In this document: in pieces, positions 55,435-64,000 of the stretch
Layout: each line of letters starts with the position of its first letter
Numbering within the stretch: the stretch's first letter is position 1
Source: Acidobacteriota bacterium
GTDB lineage: Bacteria > Acidobacteriota > Blastocatellia > RBC074
NCBI GenBank assembly: GCA_018269055.1
Contig: JAFDVI010000020.1
Coordinates: 62,001-126,000, forward strand
Length of the DNA stretch: 64,000 nucleotides
Reading direction: 5' to 3'
Notes under the pieces: model-generated
What the model was told of the DNA's origin: nothing
The model's database searches: none
Seen by the model: only the letters and a program-made list of their open reading frames with translations
Translations under genes and position numbers: made by a program

Positions 55435-56176
55435 CCTGAGTTTGGTTGTGTTGGCGTGCTGTTACCTGATCCTGTGGGCAGGCGGTGTCGCTTCTCATTT
55501 GGTGTTTGGCCGCACGCCATCGGATGCGTTGTGGGCTGCGACGGCGTTTCTGTTTTTGGCCGGAGTGCTGGTGCTGATGACTGCAAACCGCGCCAACCGC
55601 TCGGCACTGCTGGCAATCGCTGTTGCCGGTTTCGCCGCCGAAGCCATCGGCGTTCACACCGGCTTCCCATTTGGCCGGTACGAATATACGGGCGTATTGC
55701 AACCGCAACTGTTCGCCGTGCCGCTGGTGATGGCTGCGGCGTGGGTGGTGCTGGTCGCGTACATCAAAACGATGCTTTCGGGGTTTGCGCTTTCCGTTTG
55801 GGTGGAAGCCTCGGTTGCCAGCCTGTGGATGGTGGCGATTGATTTGGTGATTGACCCATTGGCAGCGGGCGCATTGAGTTACTGGCGCTGGTCGGGCGTG
55901 GGCAGTTATTACGGCATTCCGCTGCAAAATTTCATCGGCTGGTTCGTCGTCAGCTTCGTGATTTTCGCGTTGTTCAACTTGAGCCGGAAAACCGTTTGGC
56001 AATCAAACGTCTGGACGACTTCCATCGGGTTGAGCATTGTGTTGTTTTTCAGCTTCATCGCGCTGTCGCATCATTTGATGCCGGTCGCAGCGATTGGTTT
56101 TGGCCTGTGCCTGTTTCATCTAACACTGGCCTATTTGCACAAGATAACCATTACCCGCCAAATTCAGGCTGAATGA
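55421..56176 (+). CDS. cruF: CruF-type carotenoid 1',2'-hydratase
   Basis: The 251-residue integral membrane protein has about seven hydrophobic segments and the DUF422/CruF signature: FAAEAIGVHTGFPFGRYEYT, DLVIDPLAA, then WSGVGSYYGIPLQNFIGW. CruF hydrates the psi-end of gamma-carotene or lycopene to give a 1'-hydroxyl for glycosylation. It starts inside the preceding desaturase gene (14-base overlap), so it is the last gene of the carotenoid run. A convergent quinoprotein gene ends 22 bases away. Confidence 0.93.
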   Translation: MKVRNLSLVVLACCYLILWAGGVASHLVFGRTPSDALWAATAFLFLAGVLVLMTANRANRSALLAIAVAGFAAEAIGVHTGFPFGRYEYTGVLQPQLFAVPLVMAAAWVVLVAYIKTMLSGFALSVWVEASVASLWMVAIDLVIDPLAAGALSYWRWSGVGSYYGIPLQNFIGWFVVSFVIFALFNLSRKTVWQSNVWTTSIGLSIVLFFSFIALSHHLMPVAAIGFGLCLFHLTLAYLHKITITRQIQAE

Positions 56177-56198
56177 CTTCACCATAAGCGGTCTTCCG

Positions 56199-58313
56199 TT
56201 ATTTCTGCAGCGCAAACGCGATGTACAAATCGCCTTTTGGTGCGTCCTTCTGCGCTTTGCCGCCGGTGGCGTGAACGACGACGAATTGTTTGCCGCCGAC
56301 TTCATAAACGGCAGGCGTGGCGTTGCCGCTGAAGGGCAGCGTCGTTTCCCACAACAGCTTGCCGGTGCGTTTGTCGAAGGCGCGGAATTTGCGGTCGAAA
56401 TTCGTCGCCGCGATGAAGACTAAGCCTCCGGCTGTGACAACCGGCCCGCCGTAATTTTCTGATCCGGTGTCCTTCAATCCTTTCGTGGCAAGTTCCGGGT
56501 ATTCGCCGAGCGGAATCTTCCAGGCGTATTCGCCCGTGTTCAGGTTGATCGCGTTCAATGTTCCCCAAGGTGGCGCGATGGCTGGGTAACCGTCCGGGTC
56601 AAGGAATTTGATATAGCCAGTAAAACGAAAGCGTTGCCGAATCGGATCGGCTTTCGTGGCAAGCTCCTTGTCTTCGCCGCTGAGCAAAAATTCCGTCAGC
56701 GCAGCCAGATCGGTTTGCGACAGCGCTGTGAATGCGGGCATGCGGCCTGCTCCCTGGCGAATGATGGTCGTCAAGTTTTCCGCTTTGAATTTGGAGCCGA
56801 TGGCTTTCAGCGAAGGAATTTGCGGCGGCGAACCGCTGAGATCGTCTCCGTGACAAGTCGCGCAGTTGCGGTTGTATAGTTGCCGCCCGGAATTGCCGGC
56901 CTGGTTTTCGGTGAGCTTCATGCGCCAAGCCATTTCGTTGGCGTTCACGTACAGCAATCCGGTTTCGGGATCGAATGCCGAACCGCCCCATTCCGCACCG
57001 CCGTCAAAGCCCGGAAAGATGATGGTTTCTTTGCCGACATTGATCGGCACGAATTGCCCTTTGCTGTTCATTTTGCGCAGTTCGGCCAAGGCCCAGGCGC
57101 GCGCTTCGGGCGTTCGATTGGTCAGCACGTCTTCTGACAGCATTTGCCGCGAAAAGGCTGTGGGCTTGGTCGACAGCGGCTGCGTTGCGGCGGAAACTTC
57201 GCCGGGAACTTCGCTGGCCGGATAGGATTTGGTTTCGATTGGAAACAGCGGTTTGCCTGTGGCGCGTTCGAACAAATACACGTGGCCGGATTTGGTGGTT
57301 TGCGCGACGCCGTCAATTCGTTTGCCGTTTTGTTTTACCGTCACCAGCGTCGGCGGCGAAGGAAAGTCGCGATCCCAAATGTCGTGTTTGACCGCTTGAA
57401 AATGCCACAACCGTTTGCCGGTCGCGGCATCCAGCGCCAGCAATGTGTTGGCGAACAGATTATCGCCCACGCGATTGGCGCCGTAAAAGTCATCAGCGGC
57501 GGAACCCGTTGGGACGAACACAATGCCCCGCTGTTCATCCACGGCCATGCCTGCCCAATTGTTGGCGGAACCCGTGTACGTCCAGGCGTCTTTCGGCCAG
57601 GTGTCGTAACCGTATTCACCCGGACGCGGAATCGTGTGAAATGCCCAGCGCTGTTTTCCCGTGCGCACGTCAAAGGCACGAATGTCGCCAAGCGCAGACG
57701 GCAACGATTCTCCCATTCGTCCGCTGACAATCAGCAGGTCTTTGTACACCGAACCGGGCGTCGTCAGCACCACGGAAATTTTGCCGGGATCGCGTTCCAA
57801 TCCTTCGCGCAAATCAATGCGCCCGTTCGCGCCAAAGCTCGGAATCGCTTTGCCGGTCGCCGCGTCCAGCGCGTACACGTAACTTTGGACGGCGGCGAAA
57901 ATGCGGCGTTCCTTTCCGTCGCTCCAAATGCTGACGCCGCGATTCGGGCCGCGCCCCGTCAAGCCAGAATCAAATCGCCACAACTCTTTTCCCGTTGCCG
58001 CATCCAGCGCAAAGATTTTGTGTTTGGCGCTGACACCATACAGCACGCCATCCACGATCACAGGCTGCGTTTGCGAATCGCCCGCGCCATCGCCGCCGTC
58101 GTATTGCCAAGCGATTTCCAAGCGCCCGACGTTTGCGCGGTTGATTTGCCTCAGCGGCGAATACCGTTGGCCAGTTTCGCCTCCGCCGTACTTGAAAGAA
58201 GAGGCGGTTCGGGATCGTTGTGCGTTGGCTTCGCGTTCACCGAACAAAGATTCCAGGCCCAGCAACAATGCGAGGCAGCAAAAAAGAGAGAAGGACAAGG
58301 TTTTGATTTTCAT
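56199..58313 (-). CDS. Exported PQQ-dependent dehydrogenase with internal cytochrome c domain
   Basis: The 704-residue product has a signal peptide (LSFSLFCCLALLLGLESLFG) and PQQ-type propeller repeats (LDAATGKELWRFD, LDAATGKRLWHF, FDKRTGKLLWETT). A cytochrome c domain with NCATCHGDDLSG (CxxCH, about 475-481) is inserted between propeller blades rather than attached at the end, and the propeller resumes with YPAIAPPWGTLNAINLNTGEY. Such enzymes oxidise alcohols or sugars and pass electrons to the haem. ATG 58313 begins the signal peptide; 58370 has no support. Confidence 0.9.
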   Translation of the reverse strand: MKIKTLSFSLFCCLALLLGLESLFGEREANAQRSRTASSFKYGGGETGQRYSPLRQINRANVGRLEIAWQYDGGDGAGDSQTQPVIVDGVLYGVSAKHKIFALDAATGKELWRFDSGLTGRGPNRGVSIWSDGKERRIFAAVQSYVYALDAATGKAIPSFGANGRIDLREGLERDPGKISVVLTTPGSVYKDLLIVSGRMGESLPSALGDIRAFDVRTGKQRWAFHTIPRPGEYGYDTWPKDAWTYTGSANNWAGMAVDEQRGIVFVPTGSAADDFYGANRVGDNLFANTLLALDAATGKRLWHFQAVKHDIWDRDFPSPPTLVTVKQNGKRIDGVAQTTKSGHVYLFERATGKPLFPIETKSYPASEVPGEVSAATQPLSTKPTAFSRQMLSEDVLTNRTPEARAWALAELRKMNSKGQFVPINVGKETIIFPGFDGGAEWGGSAFDPETGLLYVNANEMAWRMKLTENQAGNSGRQLYNRNCATCHGDDLSGSPPQIPSLKAIGSKFKAENLTTIIRQGAGRMPAFTALSQTDLAALTEFLLSGEDKELATKADPIRQRFRFTGYIKFLDPDGYPAIAPPWGTLNAINLNTGEYAWKIPLGEYPELATKGLKDTGSENYGGPVVTAGGLVFIAATNFDRKFRAFDKRTGKLLWETTLPFSGNATPAVYEVGGKQFVVVHATGGKAQKDAPKGDLYIAFALQK

Positions 58314-58326
58314 GCTTTTCTGTTTA

Positions 58327-58393
58327 ACCACAGAGCACGCTAAGAATGCTGAGGAGAAAATCAAAACCACTGCTCCTCAGCGAACTCTGTGGC
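58327..58393. repeat. ACCACAGAG-type inverted repeat upstream of the quinoprotein gene
   Basis: ACCACAGAG...GCTGAGGAG (58327-58356) pairs with CTCCTCAGC...CTCTGTGG (58373-58393). It lies in the leader of the minus-strand quinoprotein gene. A further small palindrome (AGCAAACTG/CAGTTTGCT, 58591-58610) sits before the next plus-strand gene. The 320 bases between the genes hold nothing else I can identify. Confidence 0.6.
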
Positions 58394-58633
58394 TGAAAAT
58401 GAATCGCCCTTGATGGGTTTGGGATTTGTTGAGTACTGCCAGAGCGGTGTATACATAGAGCCGGAAAAACCATCAAGAAATCCATTCAAAAACTCGAACT
58501 GACCAGCGTCAAACGACCCTGTAGAAAGAAGGCAGCGCGAATTGTTTAGGTCGCTCCGATTTCTACAAAAAGCGTCTTTCGAGCGAACAAAGCAAACTGG
58601 ACAGTTTGCTCTACTTTTTCAAGGGAGACTTTC

Positions 58634-60076
58634 GTGCGAACTCGTTTTCTGGCCGCAACCCTTCTGCTGGCTGCGCTCTGCGTTTCACTGAGCGCACAGC
58701 CCGTGTTTCAAAACATCTTTCCGCCCGAAGAATTCGCCGCGCGACGCGCCAGCCTGATGAAACAAATCGGCGACGGCGTCGCCATTTTGCAGGGCACCAC
58801 AGAACGTCCTGGCGAACAACCGCTGCGGCAAAGCAATCAGTTTTATTATCTGTGCGGCGTGATTGAACCGCGCGCGATTTTGGTAATTGACGGCAAAGCA
58901 AAACGCTCGACCCTGTATTTGTATGGCGGAGCGGATCGGCGCGCGCGCATGTATGGTTCCGCAATGGTTCCGGGCGAAGCAGCAGTGAAAGCCACCGGCC
59001 TGGATGCCGTGCGTCCGCGCGAAGAATTCGCCGATGCCGTTGCCGCCTTCGTTCGCGAAAGCCGAACGATTTACACGCCCTTCCGCCCTGAAGTTCTGGA
59101 AAACGCATCGTCCAGCGACACAATCAGTTTGGCGCGCGCCACCAAAGAAGACCCTTGGGATGGGCGCGCTTCGCGCGAAGAAACCTTTATCCTGAAGCTC
59201 AAGGCTCTGGGCGCGAACGTCAACGTTCAAAATCTTGACTCGATGCTGGATGCGATGCGCTCCATCAAAAGCCCGCGCGAAATTGCCGTCATCCGCGAAG
59301 CCACACGCATCACCGGTTTGGGCATTATGGAAGCCATGCGCGAAGCGCGGCCAGGACTTTACGAATACGAACTGCAAGCGCCCGCCGAATACGTGTTCAA
59401 AAGATACGGCTCGCAAGCCGCGGCCTATTTCGCGCTGATTGCCACCGGCCAAAACACGTTTTTTTCGCATTACCATTTCAACACGGCGCAATTGAAAGAT
59501 GGCGATCTGGTGCAATTCGATTACGCGCCAGATTACAAGTATTACGTATCGGACGTCACGCGCATCTTTCCCGCCAACGGCAAATTCACCGCGTGGCAGC
59601 GCGAGTTTTACACCATCTATTTGCGACTGTATCAGGCGCTGATGACTTCGATCAAAGTCCACGTTGCGCCGCGCGACATCGTCAAAGAAGCCGTCGGCAA
59701 GATGGATGCGATTATGGCGTCGTACAAATTCACCGATCCCAGAATCAAAGAATCGGCGACGCAGTTTGTCGAACGATACCGCACTAGCCGGGCGAACAGC
59801 CTGGGTCACACCATCGGTCTGGAAGTTCACGACGTGCGGTTGACGACCGAAACGTTGGAACCCGGCGCGCTGTTCACCATCGAACCGGCGATGAAGATTC
59901 CCGAACTGAATTTGGGGCTTCGATTGGAAGACGTGATTCTGATTACGGAATCCGGCTACGAAAACCTGTCAGCGTTTGTCCCGGTGGAAGTGGCTGACAT
60001 TGAAAAGCTGATGGCCGAACCGGGTTTGCGCGACGAACGCGTCAAGGCGAAGACCGCATCTTCTGCAAAACGATAA
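58634..60076 (+). CDS. Exported Xaa-Pro aminopeptidase (peptidase family M24B)
   Basis: The 480-residue product has a signal peptide (FLAATLLLAALCVSLSAQP), the AMP_N domain (about 25-155; EFAARRASLMKQIGDGVAILQG, NQFYYLCGVIEPRAILVI) and the pita-bread M24 domain. Metal ligands are Asp in VQFDYAPDYKYYVSDVTRIFPANG (two Asp), His in GHTIGLEVHD, Glu in FTIEPAM and Glu in LRLEDVILIT. It cleaves N-terminal residues before proline. The start is GTG 58634, with AAGGGAG upstream. Confidence 0.94.
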   Translation: MRTRFLAATLLLAALCVSLSAQPVFQNIFPPEEFAARRASLMKQIGDGVAILQGTTERPGEQPLRQSNQFYYLCGVIEPRAILVIDGKAKRSTLYLYGGADRRARMYGSAMVPGEAAVKATGLDAVRPREEFADAVAAFVRESRTIYTPFRPEVLENASSSDTISLARATKEDPWDGRASREETFILKLKALGANVNVQNLDSMLDAMRSIKSPREIAVIREATRITGLGIMEAMREARPGLYEYELQAPAEYVFKRYGSQAAAYFALIATGQNTFFSHYHFNTAQLKDGDLVQFDYAPDYKYYVSDVTRIFPANGKFTAWQREFYTIYLRLYQALMTSIKVHVAPRDIVKEAVGKMDAIMASYKFTDPRIKESATQFVERYRTSRANSLGHTIGLEVHDVRLTTETLEPGALFTIEPAMKIPELNLGLRLEDVILITESGYENLSAFVPVEVADIEKLMAEPGLRDERVKAKTASSAKR

Positions 60077-60088
60077 CTCAACAGAGTG

Positions 60089-60149
60089 CGCTGGGAACGC
60101 GGGTATCTCGCCGACAGGTCATGCAGGCGAGACGACTGCGCTCCCAGCG
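60089..60149. repeat. CGCTGGGA-type inverted repeat
   Basis: CGCTGGGAACGC...CTCGCC (60089-60112) pairs with GGCGAGACGAC...CTCCCAGCG (60126-60149), with three or four mismatches. It lies in the 97-base gap between the aminopeptidase and the secreted hypothetical gene. Confidence 0.7.
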
Positions 60150-60173
60150 TCACAATTAATTTTCTGACTTTCT

Positions 60174-61994
60174 ATGAAGCCGCGCTTACACCCACTTTTT
60201 ATCTTCACCGTCGCATCCATCCTGCTGATCATTTCCGGCTTCACGGTTCGCCGTTTTGATAGTGCAAACCCTGTCAACGCGATGTCCGGTCGCATCAAGC
60301 TCGATGAGTTGAAAATTCAAAACGCTGTACACCATGACACTTCGTTGTCGTTGCGTGCGCTGGCGCATTCATACAAACCGGAATCCGTTGCCTCTGTGGA
60401 TCAACAATCGGCAACGCCAATCACCCCTCCTATCATCACGACGCCAACGGGCTCAGCAAAGGTGGAACAGCGCACGCAAGGCGCAAAACCGGCGGCGAAG
60501 CTTGTTGTCAGTTTTGACGGATTGGGCGCAGGCTTTTCCGGTCCACAAGGCACGGCCACGCTGCGCAATCCGTCCGACAACAGCCTAGCTGTCGGCCCTG
60601 ATCACATCATGCAAACCGTCAACACACGCACGGCGATTTTCGACAAGAAAGGCAAAGTGCTGTACGGCCCCGTGCCGAACAATACCGTCTTCAAAGGCTT
60701 TGGCGGCGCGTGCGAAGCGATGAACAACGGCGACACCGTCGTTCGATACGATCAATTGGCGGATCGCTGGTTGATCGTCATGCCTACATTTCGTCGAGGC
60801 GAACCCAGACCTGACCAACCCGAACCCGGACGCGCAGGCGAACCGGCTCAATTGTCCGTTCCCGGTCAGCCCAACCAGCCTGGAGCGGCAACCAAGTTGT
60901 TCGTGCCTCCGCTTGAGCAAAACCAACCACCGCAGCCGCGTGGTGGTCAGCGTCCGCCGGAATCGAAAGGCGTGTATTCGATGTGTTACGCCGTCAGCGC
61001 AACGTCCGATCCGCTTGGTGCGTATTACCGCTACGAATTTTTGCGCCCGCTGTTTCCCGATTACCCGCGACCGGCGATTTGGCCGGACGGGTATTACATT
61101 CCGACCAGCACGGGCGATAACGTAATTCAAAAACACGCCTGCGTCGCCGAACGCGACAAAATGTTGAAAGGCGAACCTGCGCGCGAACAATGCCTGATCG
61201 TTGACGACGTGAACTTTTTGAACAACGCGGACATTGACGGCAAAGCCTTGCCTCCGCCGGGCGCTCCGAACGTGATGATGGCGGCGGGCGGAACACAGTT
61301 AAAGAAGGTGTTTGAAGACGACGGCATTTACGTCTGGAAATTCAAAGTAGACTGGAAGGATCCTGCCAACACCAAAGTTACCGGGCCGGAAAAGATCGCC
61401 GTGGCTCCGTACCATTACTTGTGCGACGGGCAACTGACCAACTGCGTGCCGCAACCCGGAACCGACCGGCGGCTGGATTCGCAAGGCGACAAACTGATGG
61501 CGCGGTTGGTGTATCGTCGAATCGGTAACCGCGAATCCATTGTCGCCGTACATTCCATTAACACGTCGGCTGGCGCTGGCGGCGTACGCTGGTATGAATT
61601 CCGCGTCAACAAAGATCGAAGCGTCAAGCTCCATCAACAGGGCACGTATGCGCCGGACGGGTTTTACCGCTGGATGGCCAGCCCGGCGATGGATCGCTTT
61701 GGCAACATCGGCATCGGGTATTCATTTGGCGGAGCGCCGAATTTCGCCGGGCAGCGTTTTGCCGGGCGCCTGGCAAACGATCCGCTGGGATTGCTGACGT
61801 TGCGCGAAACCGTGCTGGCCGAAGGCGAAGCTGCACAGAACGTCATGCGCTGGGAGGATTACACGCAAACCGCTGTTGATCCCAGCGACGATTGCACCAT
61901 CTGGTACGTCGGCGATTACCTGAAAAAAGGCGAGACCAATTATTCCAGCAAGATCGGCGCATTCCGCTTTCCGCAATGTAAAGGTGGGCGCTAA
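60174..61994 (+). CDS. Exported protein of unknown function, 606 aa
   Basis: The product has a signal-anchor ([18 protein letters not shown]). The body has repeated short beta-like motifs such as [54 protein letters not shown] and later [26 protein letters not shown], which suggest a beta-propeller-like fold. A low-complexity Pro/Gln/Arg-rich insert at about 205-265 ([14 protein letters not shown]...) breaks the fold. I do not recognise the family. It is between two exported peptidase genes; co-expression is unproven. Confidence 0.8.
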   Translation: MKPRLHPLFIFTVASILLIISGFTVRRFDSANPVNAMSGRIKLDELKIQNAVHHDTSLSLRALAHSYKPESVASVDQQSATPITPPIITTPTGSAKVEQRTQGAKPAAKLVVSFDGLGAGFSGPQGTATLRNPSDNSLAVGPDHIMQTVNTRTAIFDKKGKVLYGPVPNNTVFKGFGGACEAMNNGDTVVRYDQLADRWLIVMPTFRRGEPRPDQPEPGRAGEPAQLSVPGQPNQPGAATKLFVPPLEQNQPPQPRGGQRPPESKGVYSMCYAVSATSDPLGAYYRYEFLRPLFPDYPRPAIWPDGYYIPTSTGDNVIQKHACVAERDKMLKGEPAREQCLIVDDVNFLNNADIDGKALPPPGAPNVMMAAGGTQLKKVFEDDGIYVWKFKVDWKDPANTKVTGPEKIAVAPYHYLCDGQLTNCVPQPGTDRRLDSQGDKLMARLVYRRIGNRESIVAVHSINTSAGAGGVRWYEFRVNKDRSVKLHQQGTYAPDGFYRWMASPAMDRFGNIGIGYSFGGAPNFAGQRFAGRLANDPLGLLTLRETVLAEGEAAQNVMRWEDYTQTAVDPSDDCTIWYVGDYLKKGETNYSSKIGAFRFPQCKGGR

Positions 61995-62008
61995 TAAGAA
62001 GGTGGATC

Positions 62009-62075
62009 AACCACAAAAACGCAAAAGTCACAAACTGGGTGGTAGTTTTTTGTGACTTTTGTGCCTTCTGTGGTT
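62009..62075. repeat. AACCACAAAA-type inverted repeat
   Basis: AACCACAAAAACGCAAAAGTCACAAA (62009-62034) pairs with TTTGTGACTTTTGTGCCTTCTGTGGTT (62049-62075). It shares the outer AACCACAAAA sequence with the element at 26066-26121. It lies between the secreted hypothetical gene and the dipeptidyl-peptidase gene. Confidence 0.75.
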
Positions 62076-62125
62076 TCTCCTTTCTTTCCACTCAAACGCA
62101 AGCCACGCCAAGGAGGTATTCCTCA

Positions 62126-64000
62126 ATGATCCGTAAATTGATTTTTTGTTCACTCGCATTCTTCTTGTTTCTAACCGCCGTTGGTTATGCCCAAGGCACG
62201 CTGGCCGATTACGAACGCGCGGCGGGTTTGCGCGAAAAGTATGTGGGCGTGGCCAGGAATCTGGCCGAACGCGCCAATTGGATCGAAAAGACCAATCGGT
62301 TCTGGTATCGAAAAGCCGTCAAAGGTGGAAACGAATTCGTTTTGTGGGATGCCGAGACGCTGGCCAAACGTCCAGCCTTCGACCACGAACGATTGGCTGC
62401 GGCGCTTTCGGCGGCTACTGGTGAAAAATACACCGCGCTGAAGCTGCCGTTTCAGGAAATCACGTTTGTGGATGGCGAAAAGGCCATCACCTTCACGGTC
62501 GGCGAAACGCGCTGGCGATGCGAATTGGCGGATTACACGTTCAAAAAACTGCCGGCGGATGAACGCTTCGGCCAAAGGCGCGGTGGCATTCCTTTGAGCA
62601 CAGGCTTGCCGGGGCCGCGATACAACTTTCCGCAAACCAACGCAAAAGTGTCTCCAGATGGGAAATGGGAAGCCTGGGTCAACAATTTCAATGTGTGGGT
62701 TCGCGCCAAAGGCAAAGGCAATAGCAAAGACGGGGGCGCGGCGCTGAGTTTCGACGGTTCCGAAGGAAATTATTACGCGTTGGCTTCACTGGTCTGGTCG
62801 TCGGATTCCAAAATGATCGCGGCGTATCGCGTGCGTCCGGGTTACAACCGCAAAATTCAATACGTCGAATCTTCGCCCGCCGATCAAACCCAGCCGAAGT
62901 ATTACGCGATGGATTACGCCAAACCGGGCGATGCGCTGGATCAACCGCAGCCCGTGCTGTTCCACGTCGAGGGCAAACAGCAATTCACGATTGACAACGC
63001 GCTGTTCCCGAATCCGTACCAGCTGTCGCGCATTGAATGGCGCAAAGACAATCGCGCCTTCACGTTTGAATACAACCAGCGCGGACATCAGGTTTACCGC
63101 ATTATCGAAGTGGACGCCGCCAACGGGAAGCCACGCGCCGTCATCAGCGAAGAACCCAAAACCTTTTTCACCTATTCCAGCAAAAAATACCGCTACGATT
63201 TGGCCGACGGCAAAGAAGTCATCTGGATGTCCGAACGCGACGGATGGAATCATCTGTATCTGTTCGACGGCGTGACCGGCACAGTCAAAAACCAGATCAC
63301 CAAAGGCAATTGGGTCGTTCGCGGCGTCGAAAAAGTGGATGAAGAAAAACGCCAAATCTGGTTTCAGGCGAGCGGGATGTATGCGGGCAAAGACCCATAT
63401 TTCATCCATTATTACCGCATCAATTTCGATGGCACGGGTTTGACTGCGCTTACCGAGGCCGACGCCAATCACACGGTCAGCTTTTCTTCGGACATGAAGT
63501 TTTACGTGGACACATGGTCGCGCGTGGATCAGCCGACGGTCAGCGAATTGCGCCAGACGGCGGATAAAAAGCTGTTGACCGAATTGGAACGCGCAGACAT
63601 CAGCGAATTGACCAAAGCCGGTTGGCGTGCCCCGGAAGTGTTCACCTCGCTGGCGCGCGACGGCAAAACCGATATTTGGGGAATCATTTTTCGTCCCACG
63701 AATTTCGACCCGCTCAAAAAGTATCCCGTCATCGAAAACATCTACGCCGGGCCGCACAGTTCGTTCGTGCCGAAAAATTTTGCGCCGTGGAACCCGATGC
63801 AATCGCTGGCGGAACTCGGATTCATCGTCGTGCAAATTGACGGAATGGGTACGTCAAACCGTTCCAAAGCCTTTCACGACGTAGCCTGGAAAAATTTGGG
63901 TGACGCCGGATTTCCCGACCGCATTTTGTGGCACAAAGCCGTCGCCGCGAAATATCCGTATTACGACATCACCCGCGTAGGCATTTATGGCACGTCCGCG
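62126..64000 (+). CDS. Exported dipeptidyl-peptidase IV-type S9 peptidase, 3' end cut by window
   Basis: ATG 62126 is preceded by AAGGAGG. The visible 625 residues begin with a signal peptide ([20 protein letters not shown]), continue through the DPP IV N-terminal propeller ([29 protein letters not shown]) and enter the S9 catalytic domain ([19 protein letters not shown]). The window ends at YGTSA of the GxSxG elbow, so the catalytic serine is the second-last visible residue and the Asp and His are beyond the edge. It would release N-terminal dipeptides, probably in the periplasm. Confidence 0.94.
   Translation, partial: MIRKLIFCSLAFFLFLTAVGYAQGTLADYERAAGLREKYVGVARNLAERANWIEKTNRFWYRKAVKGGNEFVLWDAETLAKRPAFDHERLAAALSAATGEKYTALKLPFQEITFVDGEKAITFTVGETRWRCELADYTFKKLPADERFGQRRGGIPLSTGLPGPRYNFPQTNAKVSPDGKWEAWVNNFNVWVRAKGKGNSKDGGAALSFDGSEGNYYALASLVWSSDSKMIAAYRVRPGYNRKIQYVESSPADQTQPKYYAMDYAKPGDALDQPQPVLFHVEGKQQFTIDNALFPNPYQLSRIEWRKDNRAFTFEYNQRGHQVYRIIEVDAANGKPRAVISEEPKTFFTYSSKKYRYDLADGKEVIWMSERDGWNHLYLFDGVTGTVKNQITKGNWVVRGVEKVDEEKRQIWFQASGMYAGKDPYFIHYYRINFDGTGLTALTEADANHTVSFSSDMKFYVDTWSRVDQPTVSELRQTADKKLLTELERADISELTKAGWRAPEVFTSLARDGKTDIWGIIFRPTNFDPLKKYPVIENIYAGPHSSFVPKNFAPWNPMQSLAELGFIVVQIDGMGTSNRSKAFHDVAWKNLGDAGFPDRILWHKAVAAKYPYYDITRVGIYGTSA

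Noticed and set aside
57144-58343. A 399-codon plus-strand frame
   Set aside because: Antisense to the PQQ dehydrogenase; composition is Arg/His-rich and it lacks any recognisable domain.
62786-63835. A 349-codon minus-strand frame
   Set aside because: Antisense to the dipeptidyl-peptidase gene, which continues intact through it.

Overview
The window looks like the chromosome of a free-living, aerobic, heterotrophic member of the Acidobacteriota, probably near class Blastocatellia. This is inferred from gene content, not from a marker gene: two very large Oar-type TonB-dependent receptors with a carboxypeptidase-regulatory-like N-terminal domain, the DUF1592/DUF1552 secreted protein families with a Planctomycete-type cytochrome motif, many Sec/Tat-exported hydrolases, moderately high GC, and intergenic regions full of long imperfect inverted repeats. 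I see no rRNA, tRNA, CRISPR array, phage module or intact transposase.

Layout. 1-5.8 kb: a truncated PQQ-repeat beta-propeller gene (-), rsgA (+), then a three-gene run of a pseudopilin-like secreted protein, a membrane protein and a TPR protein (+). 5.8-11 kb (-): an SDR/VOC/SDR operon and an Oar-type receptor with extreme Gly-rich loops. 11.3-16.6 kb (+): an IlvD/Edd-family dehydratase and three exported hydrolases (amidohydrolase, epoxide-hydrolase-like, metallo-beta-lactamase fold). 16.7-30.8 kb (-): sulfatase, DUF1552, VOC, AraC, ICMT-like methyltransferase, a region of small accessory genes among degenerate copies of a DUF1592 3' end, the intact DUF1592 gene, an enolase-superfamily enzyme, a GH2 glycosidase and an aldonolactone-oxidase-like flavoprotein. 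31-42.6 kb (+): a sigma factor / zinc-finger anti-sigma candidate / membrane protein trio, a 1224-residue receptor, a GH43-like plus PL10 pectate lyase fusion, a Gfo/Idh/MocA oxidoreductase and a beta-lactamase-fold serine hydrolase. Much of this suits plant polysaccharide and sugar-acid catabolism. 42.7-44.1 kb: a GNAT acetyltransferase, then a RelA/SpoT small alarmone synthetase overlapping a tiny gene, arranged like a toxin-antitoxin pair.

44.1-56.2 kb is the most coherent system: a light-controlled photoprotection island. A CarH-type MerR repressor with an intact adenosylcobalamin photosensor (Wx9EH and ExHxxG) is transcribed away from a fasciclin-domain gene. After a terminator there follows a tightly packed run: SRPBCC protein, class II photolyase, phytoene synthase, phytoene desaturase, an alpha/beta hydrolase with a cysteine at the nucleophile position, a prenyl diphosphate synthase, a CruG/CrtQ-like glycosyltransferase, a CrtD-like desaturase and CruF. 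No lycopene cyclase is present, so the likely product is a glycosylated, 1'-hydroxylated acyclic carotenoid, unless a cyclase lies elsewhere. The inferred logic is: light inactivates CarH, which turns on DNA repair together with pigment synthesis.

56.2-64 kb: a PQQ-dependent dehydrogenase with a cytochrome c domain set inside its propeller (-), an M24 aminopeptidase, an uncharacterised secreted protein, and the first two thirds of an S9 dipeptidyl-peptidase that is cut by the window end at its catalytic serine.
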